This document shows, piece by piece, positions 18,169-27,976 of a stretch of 64,000 nt of DNA. The translations under genes were made by a program, and so were the position numbers. How positions within the stretch are numbered: the first letter of the stretch is position 1; the number at the start of each line of letters is the position of its first letter. The notes beneath the pieces were generated by a model. That model was not told where the DNA came from, searched no databases, and saw only the letters and a list, made by a program, of their open reading frames with translations. The DNA is taken from positions 62,001 through 126,000 of the forward strand of contig NZ_JAHWGT010000010.1 of the NCBI RefSeq assembly GCF_020873895.1. Direction: 5' to 3'. This stretch comes from Streptomyces sp. DH12 (GTDB taxonomy: Bacteria > Actinomycetota > Actinomycetes > Streptomycetales > Streptomycetaceae).

Positions 18169-19335
18169 TCAGCGGCGGACGGCCGCGCGGGACCGCCAGG
18201 GCAGTTCGGCCGTCACCGTGGTCGGTCCGCCCGGCGGCGAGTCGATGACGAACAGCCCGTCGACGGCCCCGAGGCGTTCGGCCAGTCCGGCGAGGCCGCT
18301 GCCGGCCGTCGGGTCGGCGCCGCCCCGGCCGTCGTCGGTGACCTGGATGAGCAGGTACTCCTCCGTACGCCACACGTCGACGGTGGCGCGGCGGGCACCC
18401 GCGTGCTTCGAGACGTTCTGCAGGAGCTCCGACACCGTGAAGTACGCGGTGCCCTCGGTGGCGGGGGCGGGGCGTTCGGGCAGGTCGACGGTGACGGTGA
18501 CGGGGACGGTGCAGCGGGAGGCGACGGAGGAGAGCGCGGCGTCCAGGCCGCGGTCGGTGAGGACGGCGGGGTGGATGCCGCGGGCGAGGTCGCGCAGTTC
18601 GCGGAGGGCGAGCTTCACCTCGCCGTGGGCCTCCTCGACCATGCGGGCGGCGGCCTGGGGGTCCTCGGTGGCCTTCTCCTTGGCGAGGCCGAGCCCCATG
18701 GCGAGGGCGACGAGGCGGGCCTGGGCCCCGTCGTGCAGGTCCCGCTCGATGCGCCGCAGGTCGGCCGCGGCGGTGTCCACGACGACGCCCCGGTCCGACT
18801 CCAGCTCGGCCACCCGCCGCTCCAACTCGTCCGACGGCCCCAGCAGCCCCCGCACCATCACCCGGTCGAGGGTGGCCATGGCCCGCACCAGGTACGGCAG
18901 CGCGGGCCAGAGCGCGACCAGTGCCACGAGCGTCACCGTGAACGTCAGCACGCCCCAGGGCAGCCGGACGAACCCGAACAGCGCCGCCCGCCACGCCACC
19001 GGGTCGCGCAGCAGCGCCCACACCCGGGCCGCGGGGCCGCCGCGCAGCGGCAGCCGGCTCGGCTCCTCCGCCCGCATCCCGAGCAACGCCCGGGCCCGCG
19101 CCCGCTCCACCCGTCCCAGCAGCCGCGTCCCCGCCAACCCGCACGCCAGCAGCGGCAGACCCACGACGGTCACGCTCAGCGCCGCCCCGACCACCACCGC
19201 GACCGTGACGTACACGAACGCCACGAGGGACACTGGCAGGTTGGACAGGAGGTGGACGACCTCCTTCCACATGGCCGTCCCGAACCCGATGCGGGAGGGA
19301 GGAAGCGGGGCGGCGCGGTCGCTGGGCGTGGTCAT
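18169..19335 (-). CDS. membrane sensor histidine kinase (HisKA_3 type), copy 2
   Basis: 388 residues. Shorter sensor module than copy 1 (about 25-165, four hydrophobic helices), then phospho-acceptor H201 in [20 protein letters not shown] and HATPase ([38 protein letters not shown]). Ends with RSRAAVRR after the same [12 protein letters not shown] as copy 1. Start at ATG 19335 is chosen for length and for the membrane-proximal basic start; a longer frame to 19410 lacks similarity. First gene of a likely kinase2-kinase1-regulator transcript. The core is a near-exact DNA copy of that in the neighbouring kinase, while the sensor differs. Confidence 0.94.
   Translation of the reverse strand: MTTPSDRAAPLPPSRIGFGTAMWKEVVHLLSNLPVSLVAFVYVTVAVVVGAALSVTVVGLPLLACGLAGTRLLGRVERARARALLGMRAEEPSRLPLRGGPAARVWALLRDPVAWRAALFGFVRLPWGVLTFTVTLVALVALWPALPYLVRAMATLDRVMVRGLLGPSDELERRVAELESDRGVVVDTAAADLRRIERDLHDGAQARLVALAMGLGLAKEKATEDPQAAARMVEEAHGEVKLALRELRDLARGIHPAVLTDRGLDAALSSVASRCTVPVTVTVDLPERPAPATEGTAYFTVSELLQNVSKHAGARRATVDVWRTEEYLLIQVTDDGRGGADPTAGSGLAGLAERLGAVDGLFVIDSPPGGPTTVTAELPWRSRAAVRR
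18434..18793 (-). repeat. 360-bp block nearly identical to 16722-17081
   Basis: Partner of the block in kinase copy 1; see there. The boundaries coincide with the end of the linker helix before HisKA_3 and with the sequence just before the N-box. Confidence 0.9.
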
Positions 19336-19452
19336 GGCGCCCAGACTGCCCGGCGCGGCGCCGGCCGCGCCATGGGGGCCGTGGGTGAGGACCGGTGGGG
19401 ATAACCCCACCCCGTCCCTGGCACGGCTGACGGGCCGGGTGGTACCAGGGCC

Positions 19453-19458
19453 TAGACT
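19453..19458 (+). promoter_or_regulatory. candidate -10 element before the second nuo operon
   Basis: TAGACT, 53 bp before the nuoA start. The best -35-like words (CTGACG/TGACGG at about 19427-19433) are 19-20 bp away, a little too far. Offered as a candidate only. Confidence 0.3.
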
Positions 19459-19511
19459 CCCGTGCGTACAGATCGCGGCGCCCGCGGGGGCAGGAAGAGA
19501 GAGGGACGGAC

Positions 19512-19904
19512 GTGCCGGAACAGACCGGACTCGCGGCCGACTACTTCCAGAGCTACTCGGCCGTCGGACTCCTCGCCGTCGTCGGCGTGCTCTTCGTCGC
19601 CGTCGCGTTCACGGCCGGGCGGCTGCTGCGCCCCGTCGTGCCGACGCCGGAGAAGCTGATGACGTACGAGTGCGGCGTCGACCCCGTGGGGGAGGGCTGG
19701 GCCCACACCCAGGTCCGCTACTACGTCTACGCCTTCCTCTACGTGATCTTCGCGGTCGACTCGATCTTCCTCTTCCCGTGGGCGACCGTCTTCGCCGAGC
19801 CCGGGTACGGCGCCACCACGCTGGTCGAGATGTTCGTCTTCCTCGGCTTCCTGGCCGTGGGACTGCTCTACGCGTACAAGAAGGGCGTCCTGACATGGAC
19901 GTGA
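19512..19904 (+). CDS. nuoA: NADH-quinone oxidoreductase subunit A (second, reduced complex I)
   Basis: 130 residues with three transmembrane helices, normal for NuoA. Motifs: [44 protein letters not shown] holds the conserved YECG (the ND3 loop Cys) and [12 protein letters not shown] pattern. First gene of a ten-gene nuo set. GTG start with a GGAAGAGAG stretch upstream. The stop overlaps the nuoB start by 10 nt. Part of the junction between the peripheral arm and the membrane arm. Confidence 0.95.
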   Translation: MPEQTGLAADYFQSYSAVGLLAVVGVLFVAVAFTAGRLLRPVVPTPEKLMTYECGVDPVGEGWAHTQVRYYVYAFLYVIFAVDSIFLFPWATVFAEPGYGATTLVEMFVFLGFLAVGLLYAYKKGVLTWT

Positions 19905-20554
19905 ACCCCGGCGCCACCCCCGAGCCCGTGACCTCCGCGCAGGCGGCGGGGACGGACGGGGCAGCCGCGCAGCCCGTGTACCTGCCCGAGCCGAAGCGGC
20001 TCGGCGTCCTGTCGCGGCTGGCCCCCGAACCCATGAAGGTGGTCCTCAACTGGGGCCGCCGCTACAGCCTGTGGGTGTTCAACTTCGGCCTGGCCTGCTG
20101 CGCCATCGAGTTCATCGCGGCGTCGATGGCCCGCCACGACTTCATCCGGCTGGGCGTGATCCCCTTCGCGCCCGGCCCCCGCCAGGCCGACCTGATGATC
20201 GTCTCCGGCACGGTCACCGACAAGATGGCGCCCGCCGTGCGCCGGCTGTACGAGCAGATGCCGGAGCCCAAGTACGTCATCTCGTTCGGCGCCTGCTCCA
20301 ACTGCGGAGGCCCGTACTGGGACTCGTACTCCGTCACCAAGGGCGTCGACCAGATCATCCCCGTCGACGTGTACGTGCCGGGCTGCCCGCCGCGGCCCGA
20401 GGCGCTGCTCCAGGGCATCCTCAAGCTCCAGGAGAAGATCGCCCGCGAGTCGCTCGGCGAGCGGTACGGGCACGGCACCGGGCGGCCCGACACCGCCGCC
20501 CTCCGCAGCGGCCTGGTCACCCCGCCGCCCGCGCCCGGAGGCGGTGCCCGGTGA
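19895..20554 (+). CDS. nuoB: NADH-quinone oxidoreductase subunit B (second, reduced complex I)
   Basis: 219 residues. Carries cluster N2 next to the quinone site: the four ligands are present as C68-C69 ([10 protein letters not shown]), C134 ([10 protein letters not shown]) and C164 ([10 protein letters not shown]). The N-terminal 30 residues and the last 30 (after QEKIARES) are variable extensions. ATG 19895 lies within the end of nuoA; the stop overlaps the nuoC GTG by 4 bp. All motifs for an active electron-transfer subunit are intact even though its usual partner nuoD is missing from this operon. Confidence 0.96.
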   Translation: MDVNPGATPEPVTSAQAAGTDGAAAQPVYLPEPKRLGVLSRLAPEPMKVVLNWGRRYSLWVFNFGLACCAIEFIAASMARHDFIRLGVIPFAPGPRQADLMIVSGTVTDKMAPAVRRLYEQMPEPKYVISFGACSNCGGPYWDSYSVTKGVDQIIPVDVYVPGCPPRPEALLQGILKLQEKIARESLGERYGHGTGRPDTAALRSGLVTPPPAPGGGAR

Positions 20555-21849
20555 ACGCGTACGACACCCTGCCCGACGCCGTCACCGACGTCTTCGGCGC
20601 GGAGGCGACAGCCGAGCGGGCCTACGACCTGCTGACGGTCGACGTCCCGGCCGGCGAGTGGACCGCCGCGCTGCGGACCGCGCGGGACGCGCTGGGCTGC
20701 ACCTACTTCGACTGGCTGAGCGCCGTCGACGAGCCCGGCACCGGCTTCCTCGTCTGCGCCCACGTCGCCGCCCTGGAGGGCGGCACCGTCCGCCGCCTCA
20801 TGCTGCGCACGACCGTCCCGCACGAAGCGCCCGTCCTGCCCACCGCGGTCGGCGTGTACGCGGGCGCCGGCTGGCACGAGCGCGAGACGCACGAGATGTT
20901 CGGCGTCACCTTCGAGGGCCACCCGAACCCCGCGCACCTGCTGCTCCCGGAGAACTTCGAGGGCCACCCGCTCCGCAAGGACTTCGTCCTCGCCGCCCGG
21001 GTGGCCAAGGCGTGGCCTGGTGCCAAGGAGCCGGGCGAGCCCGCGGCGGGCGCGGCGCACGGCGGGCCCAAGCGGCGCCAGATGCTGCCGCCCGGCGTGC
21101 CCGACCCCAACGAGTGGGGCCCGCAGAAGGGCCAGCTCCCGCCCGCCCCGGCGCGCCCGGCCCGCGCCGCGCGCGCCGGCGGCCCCGCGCGCGCCGGCGC
21201 CGCCGGCGACCGGCCGGTGCGCCGGACGCGCACGGCGGGCGAGGGCTCCAGCAGCCAGGCCCCCGCCGCGCCGGGCACGCCGGACGACGCCGCCGCCCCG
21301 GCGGCCGGGCCCGCGACTCCGGCGGCCTCGGCAGCCGAGGCCGCCACCCTGTCGGCGCCGCCCGCGCGGGGCACCGCCCCCGAGGCGCCCGCCGTCCCCG
21401 GCGCGCCACCGGAGGCGACGCCCCCCGGCACGTCCCCGGCCGCCGAGCCCGGCGCACCTGCGGCCGCCGCGCCTGGCGCACCTGCGGCCGCCGCGCCGGG
21501 TGGTGCCGCCCGGCCGCCGCGCCGTTCCCGTACGGCGGGCGAGGGCTCCGCCAGCCAGCGCGGGACCCGTACGCCGGGCGACGCCCCGGCCGACCCGGGG
21601 CCGGCGGCGCCTCCGCGCACCCGCAGCACGGACGCCCCGTGGAACAACCCCCGCCCGACCTTCGAGCCCCCGGACCCGGCCGACCCACACCGACCGGCCC
21701 CCGAACCGGCTCCCGAGGACACCGCGAAGCCGGCTCCGGACGACACCCCGGCCGAGTCCCCCGCCGAGGTCCCGGCTCCCGACCCGGCCCCGGATCCGGC
21801 TCCCGACCCGGCTCCCGACCGACGACGCTTCGAAGGAGACGACGCGTGA
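20551..21849 (+). CDS. nuoC: NADH-quinone oxidoreductase subunit C with a long disordered C-terminal extension
   Basis: 432 residues; a usual NuoC is about 150-240. Residues 1-155 are a complete NuoC/30-kDa domain ending in the family signature [19 protein letters not shown]...[15 protein letters not shown] (about 108-145). From about 160 on there are some 270 residues of Pro/Ala-rich, low-complexity sequence. A 13-residue motif [13 protein letters not shown] (224-236) recurs as [13 protein letters not shown] (324-336), and a 24-bp DNA direct repeat occurs at 21451-21498. The tail ends with [22 protein letters not shown]. NuoC normally pairs with NuoD, which is absent here. Overlaps nuoB and nuoH by 4 bp each. 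Confidence 0.92.
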   Translation: MNAYDTLPDAVTDVFGAEATAERAYDLLTVDVPAGEWTAALRTARDALGCTYFDWLSAVDEPGTGFLVCAHVAALEGGTVRRLMLRTTVPHEAPVLPTAVGVYAGAGWHERETHEMFGVTFEGHPNPAHLLLPENFEGHPLRKDFVLAARVAKAWPGAKEPGEPAAGAAHGGPKRRQMLPPGVPDPNEWGPQKGQLPPAPARPARAARAGGPARAGAAGDRPVRRTRTAGEGSSSQAPAAPGTPDDAAAPAAGPATPAASAAEAATLSAPPARGTAPEAPAVPGAPPEATPPGTSPAAEPGAPAAAAPGAPAAAAPGGAARPPRRSRTAGEGSASQRGTRTPGDAPADPGPAAPPRTRSTDAPWNNPRPTFEPPDPADPHRPAPEPAPEDTAKPAPDDTPAESPAEVPAPDPAPDPAPDPAPDRRRFEGDDA

Positions 21850-22814
21850 ACGACGTACTCGACGTCGCCCTCCGCCTGGTCGTCGTCTTCGCCGTGTTCC
21901 TGGTCCTGCCCCTGGTGGTCGGTCAGACCGAGCACAAGGTGATGGCGCACATGCAGGGCCGCCTCGGCCCCATGTACGCGGGCGGCTTCCACGGCTGGGC
22001 CCAGCTCGTCGCCGACGGCGTGAAGTTCGCGCAGAAGGAGGACGTGGTCCCGGCGAACGCCGACCGCCGCGTCTTCCAGCTCGCGCCCGCCGTCGCGCTC
22101 CTGCCGTACCTCCTCGTGCTCGTCGCCATCCCGATCGGCCCCGGCGAGGGCGCGGTCGGCGTGGTCGTCGACGCGGGCGTCTTCTTCGTCCTCGCCGTGA
22201 TGGGCGTCGGCGTCCTCGGTTCGCTCATGGCGGGCTGGGCGTCCGCCAACAAGTTCTCCCTCCTCGGCGGCCTCCGCACCGCCGCGCAGCTCCTCGCCTA
22301 CGAACTGCCGATGCTGCTCGCCGCGGCCTCCGTCGCCATGGCGGCGGGGACGGTCTCGCTGCCGGGCATCCTCGACGCGTTCGAGTGGTGGTGGCTGCCG
22401 TGGCAGATCGTGGGCGCGCTGGTCTTCTTCGTCGCGGGCCTGGCCGAGCTCCAGCGCCCGCCGTTCGACATGCCGGTCGCCGACTCGGAGATCATCTTCG
22501 GTGCGTACACCGAGTACACGGGTCTGCGCTTCGCGCTGTTCCTGCTCGCCGAGTACGCGGGCATCGTCGTCCTGTGCGGTCTGACCACCGTCCTCTTCCT
22601 CGGGGGCTGGCACGGCCCGTTCGGCGCCGACGGCCTCGGCTGGGTGTGGACGCTGCTGAAGGCGGCCGTCCTCGCCTTCGTCGTCATCTGGCTGCGGGTG
22701 AGCTACCCGCGGCTGCGCGAGGACCAGCTCCAGAGGCTCGCCTGGACCACGCTCGTACCGCTCGCGCTCGCCCAGATCGCCCTCACCGGCGTCGTCAAGG
22801 TGGTGATCCAGTAA
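21846..22814 (+). CDS. nuoH: NADH-quinone oxidoreductase subunit H (second, reduced complex I)
   Basis: 322 residues, about eight transmembrane helices. Membrane subunit forming the quinone chamber with B and D. Motifs: [40 protein letters not shown] near the N-terminus (the E-K-x-A-x-x-Q-R-GP pattern), [28 protein letters not shown] in the middle, and [27 protein letters not shown] with the conserved acidic residues of the quinone tunnel. GTG start overlaps the nuoC stop; the stop overlaps the nuoI start (TAATG). Confidence 0.96.
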   Translation: MNDVLDVALRLVVVFAVFLVLPLVVGQTEHKVMAHMQGRLGPMYAGGFHGWAQLVADGVKFAQKEDVVPANADRRVFQLAPAVALLPYLLVLVAIPIGPGEGAVGVVVDAGVFFVLAVMGVGVLGSLMAGWASANKFSLLGGLRTAAQLLAYELPMLLAAASVAMAAGTVSLPGILDAFEWWWLPWQIVGALVFFVAGLAELQRPPFDMPVADSEIIFGAYTEYTGLRFALFLLAEYAGIVVLCGLTTVLFLGGWHGPFGADGLGWVWTLLKAAVLAFVVIWLRVSYPRLREDQLQRLAWTTLVPLALAQIALTGVVKVVIQ

Positions 22815-23464
22815 TGGCCCCGATCCCCGGATCCGGCCTCGCCAAGGGCCTCGCCGTCACCCTCAGGACGATGACGAGGAAGAGCCACACCGCGCAGTAC
22901 CCGGACGTCCAGCCCGAACTCCCGCCGCGCAGCCGCGGCGTCATCGGCCTGTTCGAGGAGAACTGCACGGTCTGCATGCTCTGCGCCCGCGAGTGCCCCG
23001 ACTGGTGCATCTACATCGACTCCCACAAGGAGACGGTGCCGGCCGCCGCGCCCGGCGGACGCGAGCGCAGCCGCAACGTCCTCGACCGGTTCGCGATCGA
23101 CTTCTCGCTCTGCATGTACTGCGGCATCTGCATCGAGGTCTGTCCTTTCGACGCGCTGTTCTGGTCGCCGGAGTTCGAGTACGCGGAGACGGACATCCGC
23201 GACCTCACCCACGAGCGGGACAAGCTCCGCGAGTGGATGTGGACGGTGCCCGAGCCGCCCGCGCTGGACGCCGGCGCGGAGGAGCCGAAGGAGCTGGCCG
23301 CGGCCCGCAAGGCGGCAGAGAAGCTCGCCGCCCAGCGCGCAGCCGACCAGCCCGGCCCCGGCGCGTCCGACGACCCACCGGGCACTCCGGACACCCCTGG
23401 GACCCCTGGGACCCCTGGGACCCAGGACACTCCCGGCACCCCCCGTGAGGGAGGCACCGCATGA
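22814..23464 (+). CDS. nuoI: NADH-quinone oxidoreductase subunit I (second, reduced complex I)
   Basis: 216 residues. Ferredoxin-like subunit with two 4Fe-4S sites, both complete: C51, C54, C57, C61 ([12 protein letters not shown]) and C100, C103, C106, C110 ([12 protein letters not shown]), i.e. clusters N6a and N6b. After the core (to about 150) comes an Ala/Lys-rich helix and a repetitive tail ([16 protein letters not shown]) made by a 9-bp DNA repeat. This subunit is the natural entry point for electrons from ferredoxin in complexes lacking the NADH module. ATG start overlaps nuoH by one base; 4-bp overlap with nuoJ. Confidence 0.96.
   Translation: MAPIPGSGLAKGLAVTLRTMTRKSHTAQYPDVQPELPPRSRGVIGLFEENCTVCMLCARECPDWCIYIDSHKETVPAAAPGGRERSRNVLDRFAIDFSLCMYCGICIEVCPFDALFWSPEFEYAETDIRDLTHERDKLREWMWTVPEPPALDAGAEEPKELAAARKAAEKLAAQRAADQPGPGASDDPPGTPDTPGTPGTPGTQDTPGTPREGGTA
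23395..23431 (+). repeat. 9-bp tandem repeat inside the nuoI tail
   Basis: About four copies of GACCCCTGG (the last varied), encoding repeated Pro-Gly-Thr. In-frame (multiple of three), so copy number can change without breaking the gene. Confidence 0.85.
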
Positions 23465-24042
23465 GTCCCGCCACGGCGTCCGCCGCCACGAACCTCGCGG
23501 CCGGCCACGGCTTCCTCTCGCCCACCGGCACGGAGATCGCGTTCCTCCTCGTCGGCGTCGTCACCCTCGGCGCCGCGGTGGTCACGGTCACCACCCGCCA
23601 GCTCGTCCACGCCGCCCTCTGGCTGGTCGTCGCCCTCGGGGGGATCGCCGTCGAGTACCTCCTCCTCACGGCCGAGTTCATCGCCTGGGTCCAGGTCCTC
23701 ATCTACGTCGGCTCCGTCGTCGTCCTCCTCCTCTTCGGGCTCATGCTCACCAGGGCGCCCATCGGCCGCTCCCCGGACGCGGACTCCGGCAACCGCCCCG
23801 CCGCCCTCGTGGTGGCGGTGGCCGCCGCGGCCGCCCTCGTCTGGGTGGTCGTGGACGCCTTCCGCACCACCTGGATCGACCTCGACGGCCCGGCCCAGGG
23901 CACCACCCGGGTCACCGGCGAGATGCTCTTCCGCAACTGGGTGCTGCCCTTCGAGGCGCTCTCCGTCCTCCTGCTCGCCGCGCTCGTCGGCGCGATCGTC
24001 CTGTCCCGCAAGGGCGACTCCGGCGCGGAGGGGAAGCGCTGA
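23461..24042 (+). CDS. nuoJ: NADH-quinone oxidoreductase subunit J (second, reduced complex I)
   Basis: 193 residues with five hydrophobic helices. Conserved NuoJ segments: [49 protein letters not shown], containing the pi-bulge helix and the AEFIA...QVLIYVGA-like motif. Then a loop and a final helix [16 protein letters not shown]. Starts at the ATGA overlap with nuoI and ends on the ATG of nuoK. Confidence 0.95.
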   Translation: MSPATASAATNLAAGHGFLSPTGTEIAFLLVGVVTLGAAVVTVTTRQLVHAALWLVVALGGIAVEYLLLTAEFIAWVQVLIYVGSVVVLLLFGLMLTRAPIGRSPDADSGNRPAALVVAVAAAAALVWVVVDAFRTTWIDLDGPAQGTTRVTGEMLFRNWVLPFEALSVLLLAALVGAIVLSRKGDSGAEGKR

Positions 24043-24407
24043 TGCACCTCGCCTACCCGGCCGTCCTCGCCGTGCTGCTCTTCTGCACCGGCCTGTACGG
24101 CGTCCTCGCCCGGCGCAACGCCATCCTCGTCCTGATGTCCGTCGAGCTGATGCTCAACGCCGTCAACCTCAACCTGGTCGCCTTCGACGTCTGGCTCCGC
24201 GACACCCTGCACGCGGGCCAGGCGCTGACCCTCTTCACCATCGCCATCGCCGCCGCCGAGATCGGCATCGGCCTGGCCATCGTGCTGATGGTGTACCGCA
24301 ACCGCGGCACCGCCGACATCGACCGGCTCCGCGACAACGCCGAGACCCCGGACGGCGACGCGGCCGCCCACGAGCAGACCGGCAAGAAGGCTGAGGCCAC
24401 CGCGTGA
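24042..24407 (+). CDS. nuoK: NADH-quinone oxidoreductase subunit K (second, reduced complex I)
   Basis: 121 residues, slightly longer than the usual 100 because of a hydrophilic tail. Three transmembrane helices with both proton-channel glutamates in [16 protein letters not shown] and [14 protein letters not shown]. Coupled by overlap to nuoJ (1 bp) and nuoL (4 bp). Confidence 0.96.
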   Translation: MHLAYPAVLAVLLFCTGLYGVLARRNAILVLMSVELMLNAVNLNLVAFDVWLRDTLHAGQALTLFTIAIAAAEIGIGLAIVLMVYRNRGTADIDRLRDNAETPDGDAAAHEQTGKKAEATA

Positions 24408-26395
24408 CCACCACGACCCTCGCCGTCCTCGTCCCCCTCCTGCCGTTCCTCGGCGCGGCCACCGGCCTCCTCCTCGGCCGTACCGCACCCGGCTTCGTAC
24501 GGCCGCTGGCCGTCCTGCCGACCGTCGCCGCGCTCGCCCTCGCCGTGCTGGTCGCCGTGGGCCAGGGCGGCGGGAAGGCGCTCGACGCCGGCACCCAGCT
24601 GACCCCGACCGGCTCGGTCCCGATCGAGCTGGCCCTGCACGTCGACGGCTTCGCCGCCCTCACGGCCGTCCTCGTCGGCCTCGTCGCGTCCTGCGTGCAG
24701 ATCTACTCGACGGCCTACCTGCGCGACGACCCCCGCTACCCGTCGTACGCGGCCCTCGTCTCCCTCTTCACCTCCGCCATGCTGCTCGTCGTCTACTCCG
24801 GCGACCTGATGGTGCTGCTCGTCGGCTGGGAGGTCATGGGCGTCTGCTCCTACTTCCTCGTCGGCCACTACTGGGAGACGCCCGAGGCGCGGGCAGCCTC
24901 CCTCAAGGCGTTCCTCGTCACCAAGCTCGGCGACGTCCCGTTCCTCCTCGGCCTGTTCGCCCTCGCCGCCGACGCCGGGACGTTCCGGATCACCGGGGTC
25001 CTCGGTGCCGTCGCCTCGGGCGGCCTCGACCACCCCACCCTGGTCGCGCTGCTGCTCCTCGCCGGTGTCGCGGGCAAGTCGGCCCAGTTCCCGCTGCACA
25101 CCTGGCTCCCGGACGCGATGGCCGGCCCGACGCCGGTCTCCGCGCTCATCCACGCCGCGACGATGGTCGCCGCCGGCATCTACTTCGTCGCGCGTCTCCT
25201 GCCCGTCTTCGCCGCCTCCCAGGCCGCCCTGACCGTCCTCGCCGTGATGGCCGCGCTGACCATGGTCGGCTCGGCCCTGGCCGCGCTCGCCCAGGACGAC
25301 ATCAAGCGGGTCCTCGCCTACTCGACCATCGGCCAGCTCGGCTACATGTCGGGCGCCCTGGCCGTCGGCGACCGCGGCGCCGCCGTCTTCCACCTCCTGT
25401 CGCACGGCGCGTTCAAGGCGGTCCTCTTCCTCGCCGCGGGCGTGATCATCCACGCCGCCGGCACCAACTCGCTGGCCGCCATGTCCCGCATGAGCGGCCT
25501 CGCCCGCCGCGTCCCCGACGCGTACTGGACGATGACGGTCGCCCTCCTCGCGCTCGCCGCGATCCCGCCGTTCGCGGGCTTCTTCTCCAAGGAGGCCGTC
25601 CTCGTCGCCGCCGAGCACACCGCGCTCGGCGACCGGGACGTCGCCCCCGGCGCGGCGGGTTGGATCGTCCTCGCCGCCGGCCTGCTCACCGCCCTCCTCA
25701 CCGCCGCCTACGCGACGCGCCTGTGGCTGCTCGCCTTCCGCGGCCGCGGCGAGGAGGCCCCGGACCACGGCAGGCAGCCGCTCGCCATGAGCACCGTCCT
25801 GTGGGTGCTCGCGGTCCCCTCGTTCGCCTTCGGCCTGGCCGTCACCTCCCTCGACGACTGGTTCGACGGACACGCCCTCACCCCGACCACCACCACCGCG
25901 GTCCTGGGCACCGGCACCGCCCTCGTCGGCGGCCTGGTCACGTACGCCGCCTGGCGCCGGGCCACCGCCCGCGCCGCGCACGTCCCGCTCGGTGCCGTCG
26001 CCGCCCACCCCGACGCCGAACCCGCCGTCTCCGAGGCCGAGGCGATCACCACCCACACCCCGGCCTACGGCTCCATCGCCTCCGCGCCCGATCCGGCCGA
26101 CCCCGGGCGCCTCCTCCTCGGCCCGCTCCACCGGCACGCGGCCACCGGCTTCCACCTGGACGCCCTCTACACCGCCGCGTTCGTACGCCCCGTCCGGGCG
26201 GCGGCCTCACTGGTCCGCTTCCTCGACCGCGAGGTCGTCGACACCTACGTACGCGGAGCGGGCGCCACGACCGGTCTGCTCGGGGCGGCCGTGCGCCGCG
26301 CCCAGACCGGCAACGTGCAGACCTACCTCAGCGTCCTGCTCGCCGGTTCCGTCGTCCTGGCGGTCGCCGCCGTCCTCGTCGCCGCCGGAGCGTGA
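24404..26395 (+). CDS. nuoL: NADH-quinone oxidoreductase subunit L (second, reduced complex I)
   Basis: 663 residues, about sixteen helices; the distal antiporter-like subunit with the long lateral helix at its C-terminus. Motifs: [21 protein letters not shown] (Glu), [43 protein letters not shown] (Lys and the [13 protein letters not shown] signature), [18 protein letters not shown] and [13 protein letters not shown]. Length normal. GTG start overlapping nuoK; 3-bp gap to nuoM. Confidence 0.97.
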   Translation: MTTTTLAVLVPLLPFLGAATGLLLGRTAPGFVRPLAVLPTVAALALAVLVAVGQGGGKALDAGTQLTPTGSVPIELALHVDGFAALTAVLVGLVASCVQIYSTAYLRDDPRYPSYAALVSLFTSAMLLVVYSGDLMVLLVGWEVMGVCSYFLVGHYWETPEARAASLKAFLVTKLGDVPFLLGLFALAADAGTFRITGVLGAVASGGLDHPTLVALLLLAGVAGKSAQFPLHTWLPDAMAGPTPVSALIHAATMVAAGIYFVARLLPVFAASQAALTVLAVMAALTMVGSALAALAQDDIKRVLAYSTIGQLGYMSGALAVGDRGAAVFHLLSHGAFKAVLFLAAGVIIHAAGTNSLAAMSRMSGLARRVPDAYWTMTVALLALAAIPPFAGFFSKEAVLVAAEHTALGDRDVAPGAAGWIVLAAGLLTALLTAAYATRLWLLAFRGRGEEAPDHGRQPLAMSTVLWVLAVPSFAFGLAVTSLDDWFDGHALTPTTTTAVLGTGTALVGGLVTYAAWRRATARAAHVPLGAVAAHPDAEPAVSEAEAITTHTPAYGSIASAPDPADPGRLLLGPLHRHAATGFHLDALYTAAFVRPVRAAASLVRFLDREVVDTYVRGAGATTGLLGAAVRRAQTGNVQTYLSVLLAGSVVLAVAAVLVAAGA

Positions 26396-26398
26396 ACC

Positions 26399-27976
26399 GT
26401 GATCGATATGAGCGAGTCCGTGATGCAGTTCCTCCTGGCGTTCATCGTCGCCGCGCCCCTCCTCGGCGCCGTCGCGGCCCTCCTGCCGGCCCCGCCCGGG
26501 CTCAGGGGCACGTCACCCGACCAGGCCGTCCTCCGCCACGGCGTGACCGTCACCGGCGCGGTCCTCGCCGCCGCCATCGCCCTGACGATCGGGTTCGACC
26601 ACGCCCACGCGTCGAGGATGCAGGCCACGACGGACATCAGCTGGATCCCCGCGCTTGACGTGCGGATCCACCTCGGTGTCGACGGCATCTCCCTCCCCCT
26701 CCTGGTCCTGACCGCGCTGCTGACCTTCCTCTGCGCGCTGTACAGCTACGCCAAGCCCCCCGCGGGCCCCTCCCCGAAGGCCTTCGTCGCGCTGCTGCTC
26801 GTCCTGGAGGCCGGCACCCTCGCCACCTTCGCCGTCCTGGACCTGCTGCTGTTCTTCCTCGCCTTCGAGATGGTGCTCATCCCGATGTACTTCCTCATCG
26901 CCCGCTGGGGCGGCGAGGGCCGACAGGCGGCCGCCTGGAAGTTCATCCTCTTCACCCTCCTCGGCTCGGTCGTCATGCTGCTCGGCCTGCTCCTCGTCGG
27001 GCTGAAGGCGGGCACGTTCGACATGGTGGCACTCGCCACTGACAACGGCCGCGGACTGAGCACGCCGCTGCAGGTCATCGCGGTCCTCGCGATCGGCGTG
27101 GGGCTCGCGGTGAAGACGCCGATGTGGCCGCTGCACAGCTGGCTGCCGGACGCGCACACCGCCGCGCCGACCGTCGGCTCGGTCCTCCTCGCCGGCGTCC
27201 TGCTCAAGATGGGCACGTACGGGTTCGTCCGGATCGTCCTGCCGATCGCGCCCGACGGCATGCACGTCTTCGCCCCGTACCTCGCAGCCTTCGCCGTCGC
27301 CGGGATCATCTACGGGTCGCTCGCCTGCCTCGCGCTCGCCAGGAGCGGCGCGCGGGGGGACCTGAAGCGCCTCATCGCCTACTCCTCCGTCGGCCACATG
27401 GGCTTCGTGCTCCTCGGCATCGCCAGCATGACCCCCACCGGGGTCAACGGCGCGCTCTTCGCCAACATCGCCCACGGCCTGATCACCGGCCTCCTCTTCT
27501 TCCTCGTCGGCGCGGTGAAGGACCGCTTCGGCACCGCGGACCTCGACACCCTCGCCGGCGCGACCGGCGCCGCGCTGTACGGCCGCGCGCCCCGCCTCGG
27601 CGGCCTCCTCGCCTTCGCCGCCGTCGCCTCCCTCGGACTGCCCGGACTGGCCGGCTTCTGGGGCGAGATGCTCGCGATGTTCGGCGCGTTCCAGCCCGCC
27701 GAGGGCCTCAGCCGGCCCGCGTTCCTCGCCTGCACGGCCGTCGCCTGCTTCGGCACGCTGCTCACCGCCGCGTACCTGCTCGTCGTCGTGCGCCGCGTCT
27801 GCATGGGCGCCCCGCCCACCGCCGACCAGCCCGCGGTCGCCGACGTCCGGGGCCACGAGTTCGCCGCGTGGACCCCGCTGGCCGCCCTCACCGTCCTCGC
27901 CGGGCTCTGGCCCGCGGTCCTCCTCGGCCTCACCGACCCGGCCGTGCAGCAGCTTCTCGCAGGAGGCAAGTCGTGA
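26399..27976 (+). CDS. nuoM: NADH-quinone oxidoreductase subunit M (second, reduced complex I)
   Basis: 525 residues, about fourteen helices. Antiporter-like subunit: LFFLAFEMVLIPMYFLIARWGG (Glu), VGLAVKTPMWPLHSWLPDAHTAAPTVGSVLLAGVLLKMGTYGFVR (two lysines and the PDAHTxAPT signature), DLKRLIAYSSVGHMGFVLLG. Start could be GTG 26399 or ATG 26408; GGAG lies 9-13 nt upstream of the first. The stop overlaps the nuoN start (GTGA). Confidence 0.96.
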   Translation: MIDMSESVMQFLLAFIVAAPLLGAVAALLPAPPGLRGTSPDQAVLRHGVTVTGAVLAAAIALTIGFDHAHASRMQATTDISWIPALDVRIHLGVDGISLPLLVLTALLTFLCALYSYAKPPAGPSPKAFVALLLVLEAGTLATFAVLDLLLFFLAFEMVLIPMYFLIARWGGEGRQAAAWKFILFTLLGSVVMLLGLLLVGLKAGTFDMVALATDNGRGLSTPLQVIAVLAIGVGLAVKTPMWPLHSWLPDAHTAAPTVGSVLLAGVLLKMGTYGFVRIVLPIAPDGMHVFAPYLAAFAVAGIIYGSLACLALARSGARGDLKRLIAYSSVGHMGFVLLGIASMTPTGVNGALFANIAHGLITGLLFFLVGAVKDRFGTADLDTLAGATGAALYGRAPRLGGLLAFAAVASLGLPGLAGFWGEMLAMFGAFQPAEGLSRPAFLACTAVACFGTLLTAAYLLVVVRRVCMGAPPTADQPAVADVRGHEFAAWTPLAALTVLAGLWPAVLLGLTDPAVQQLLAGGKS

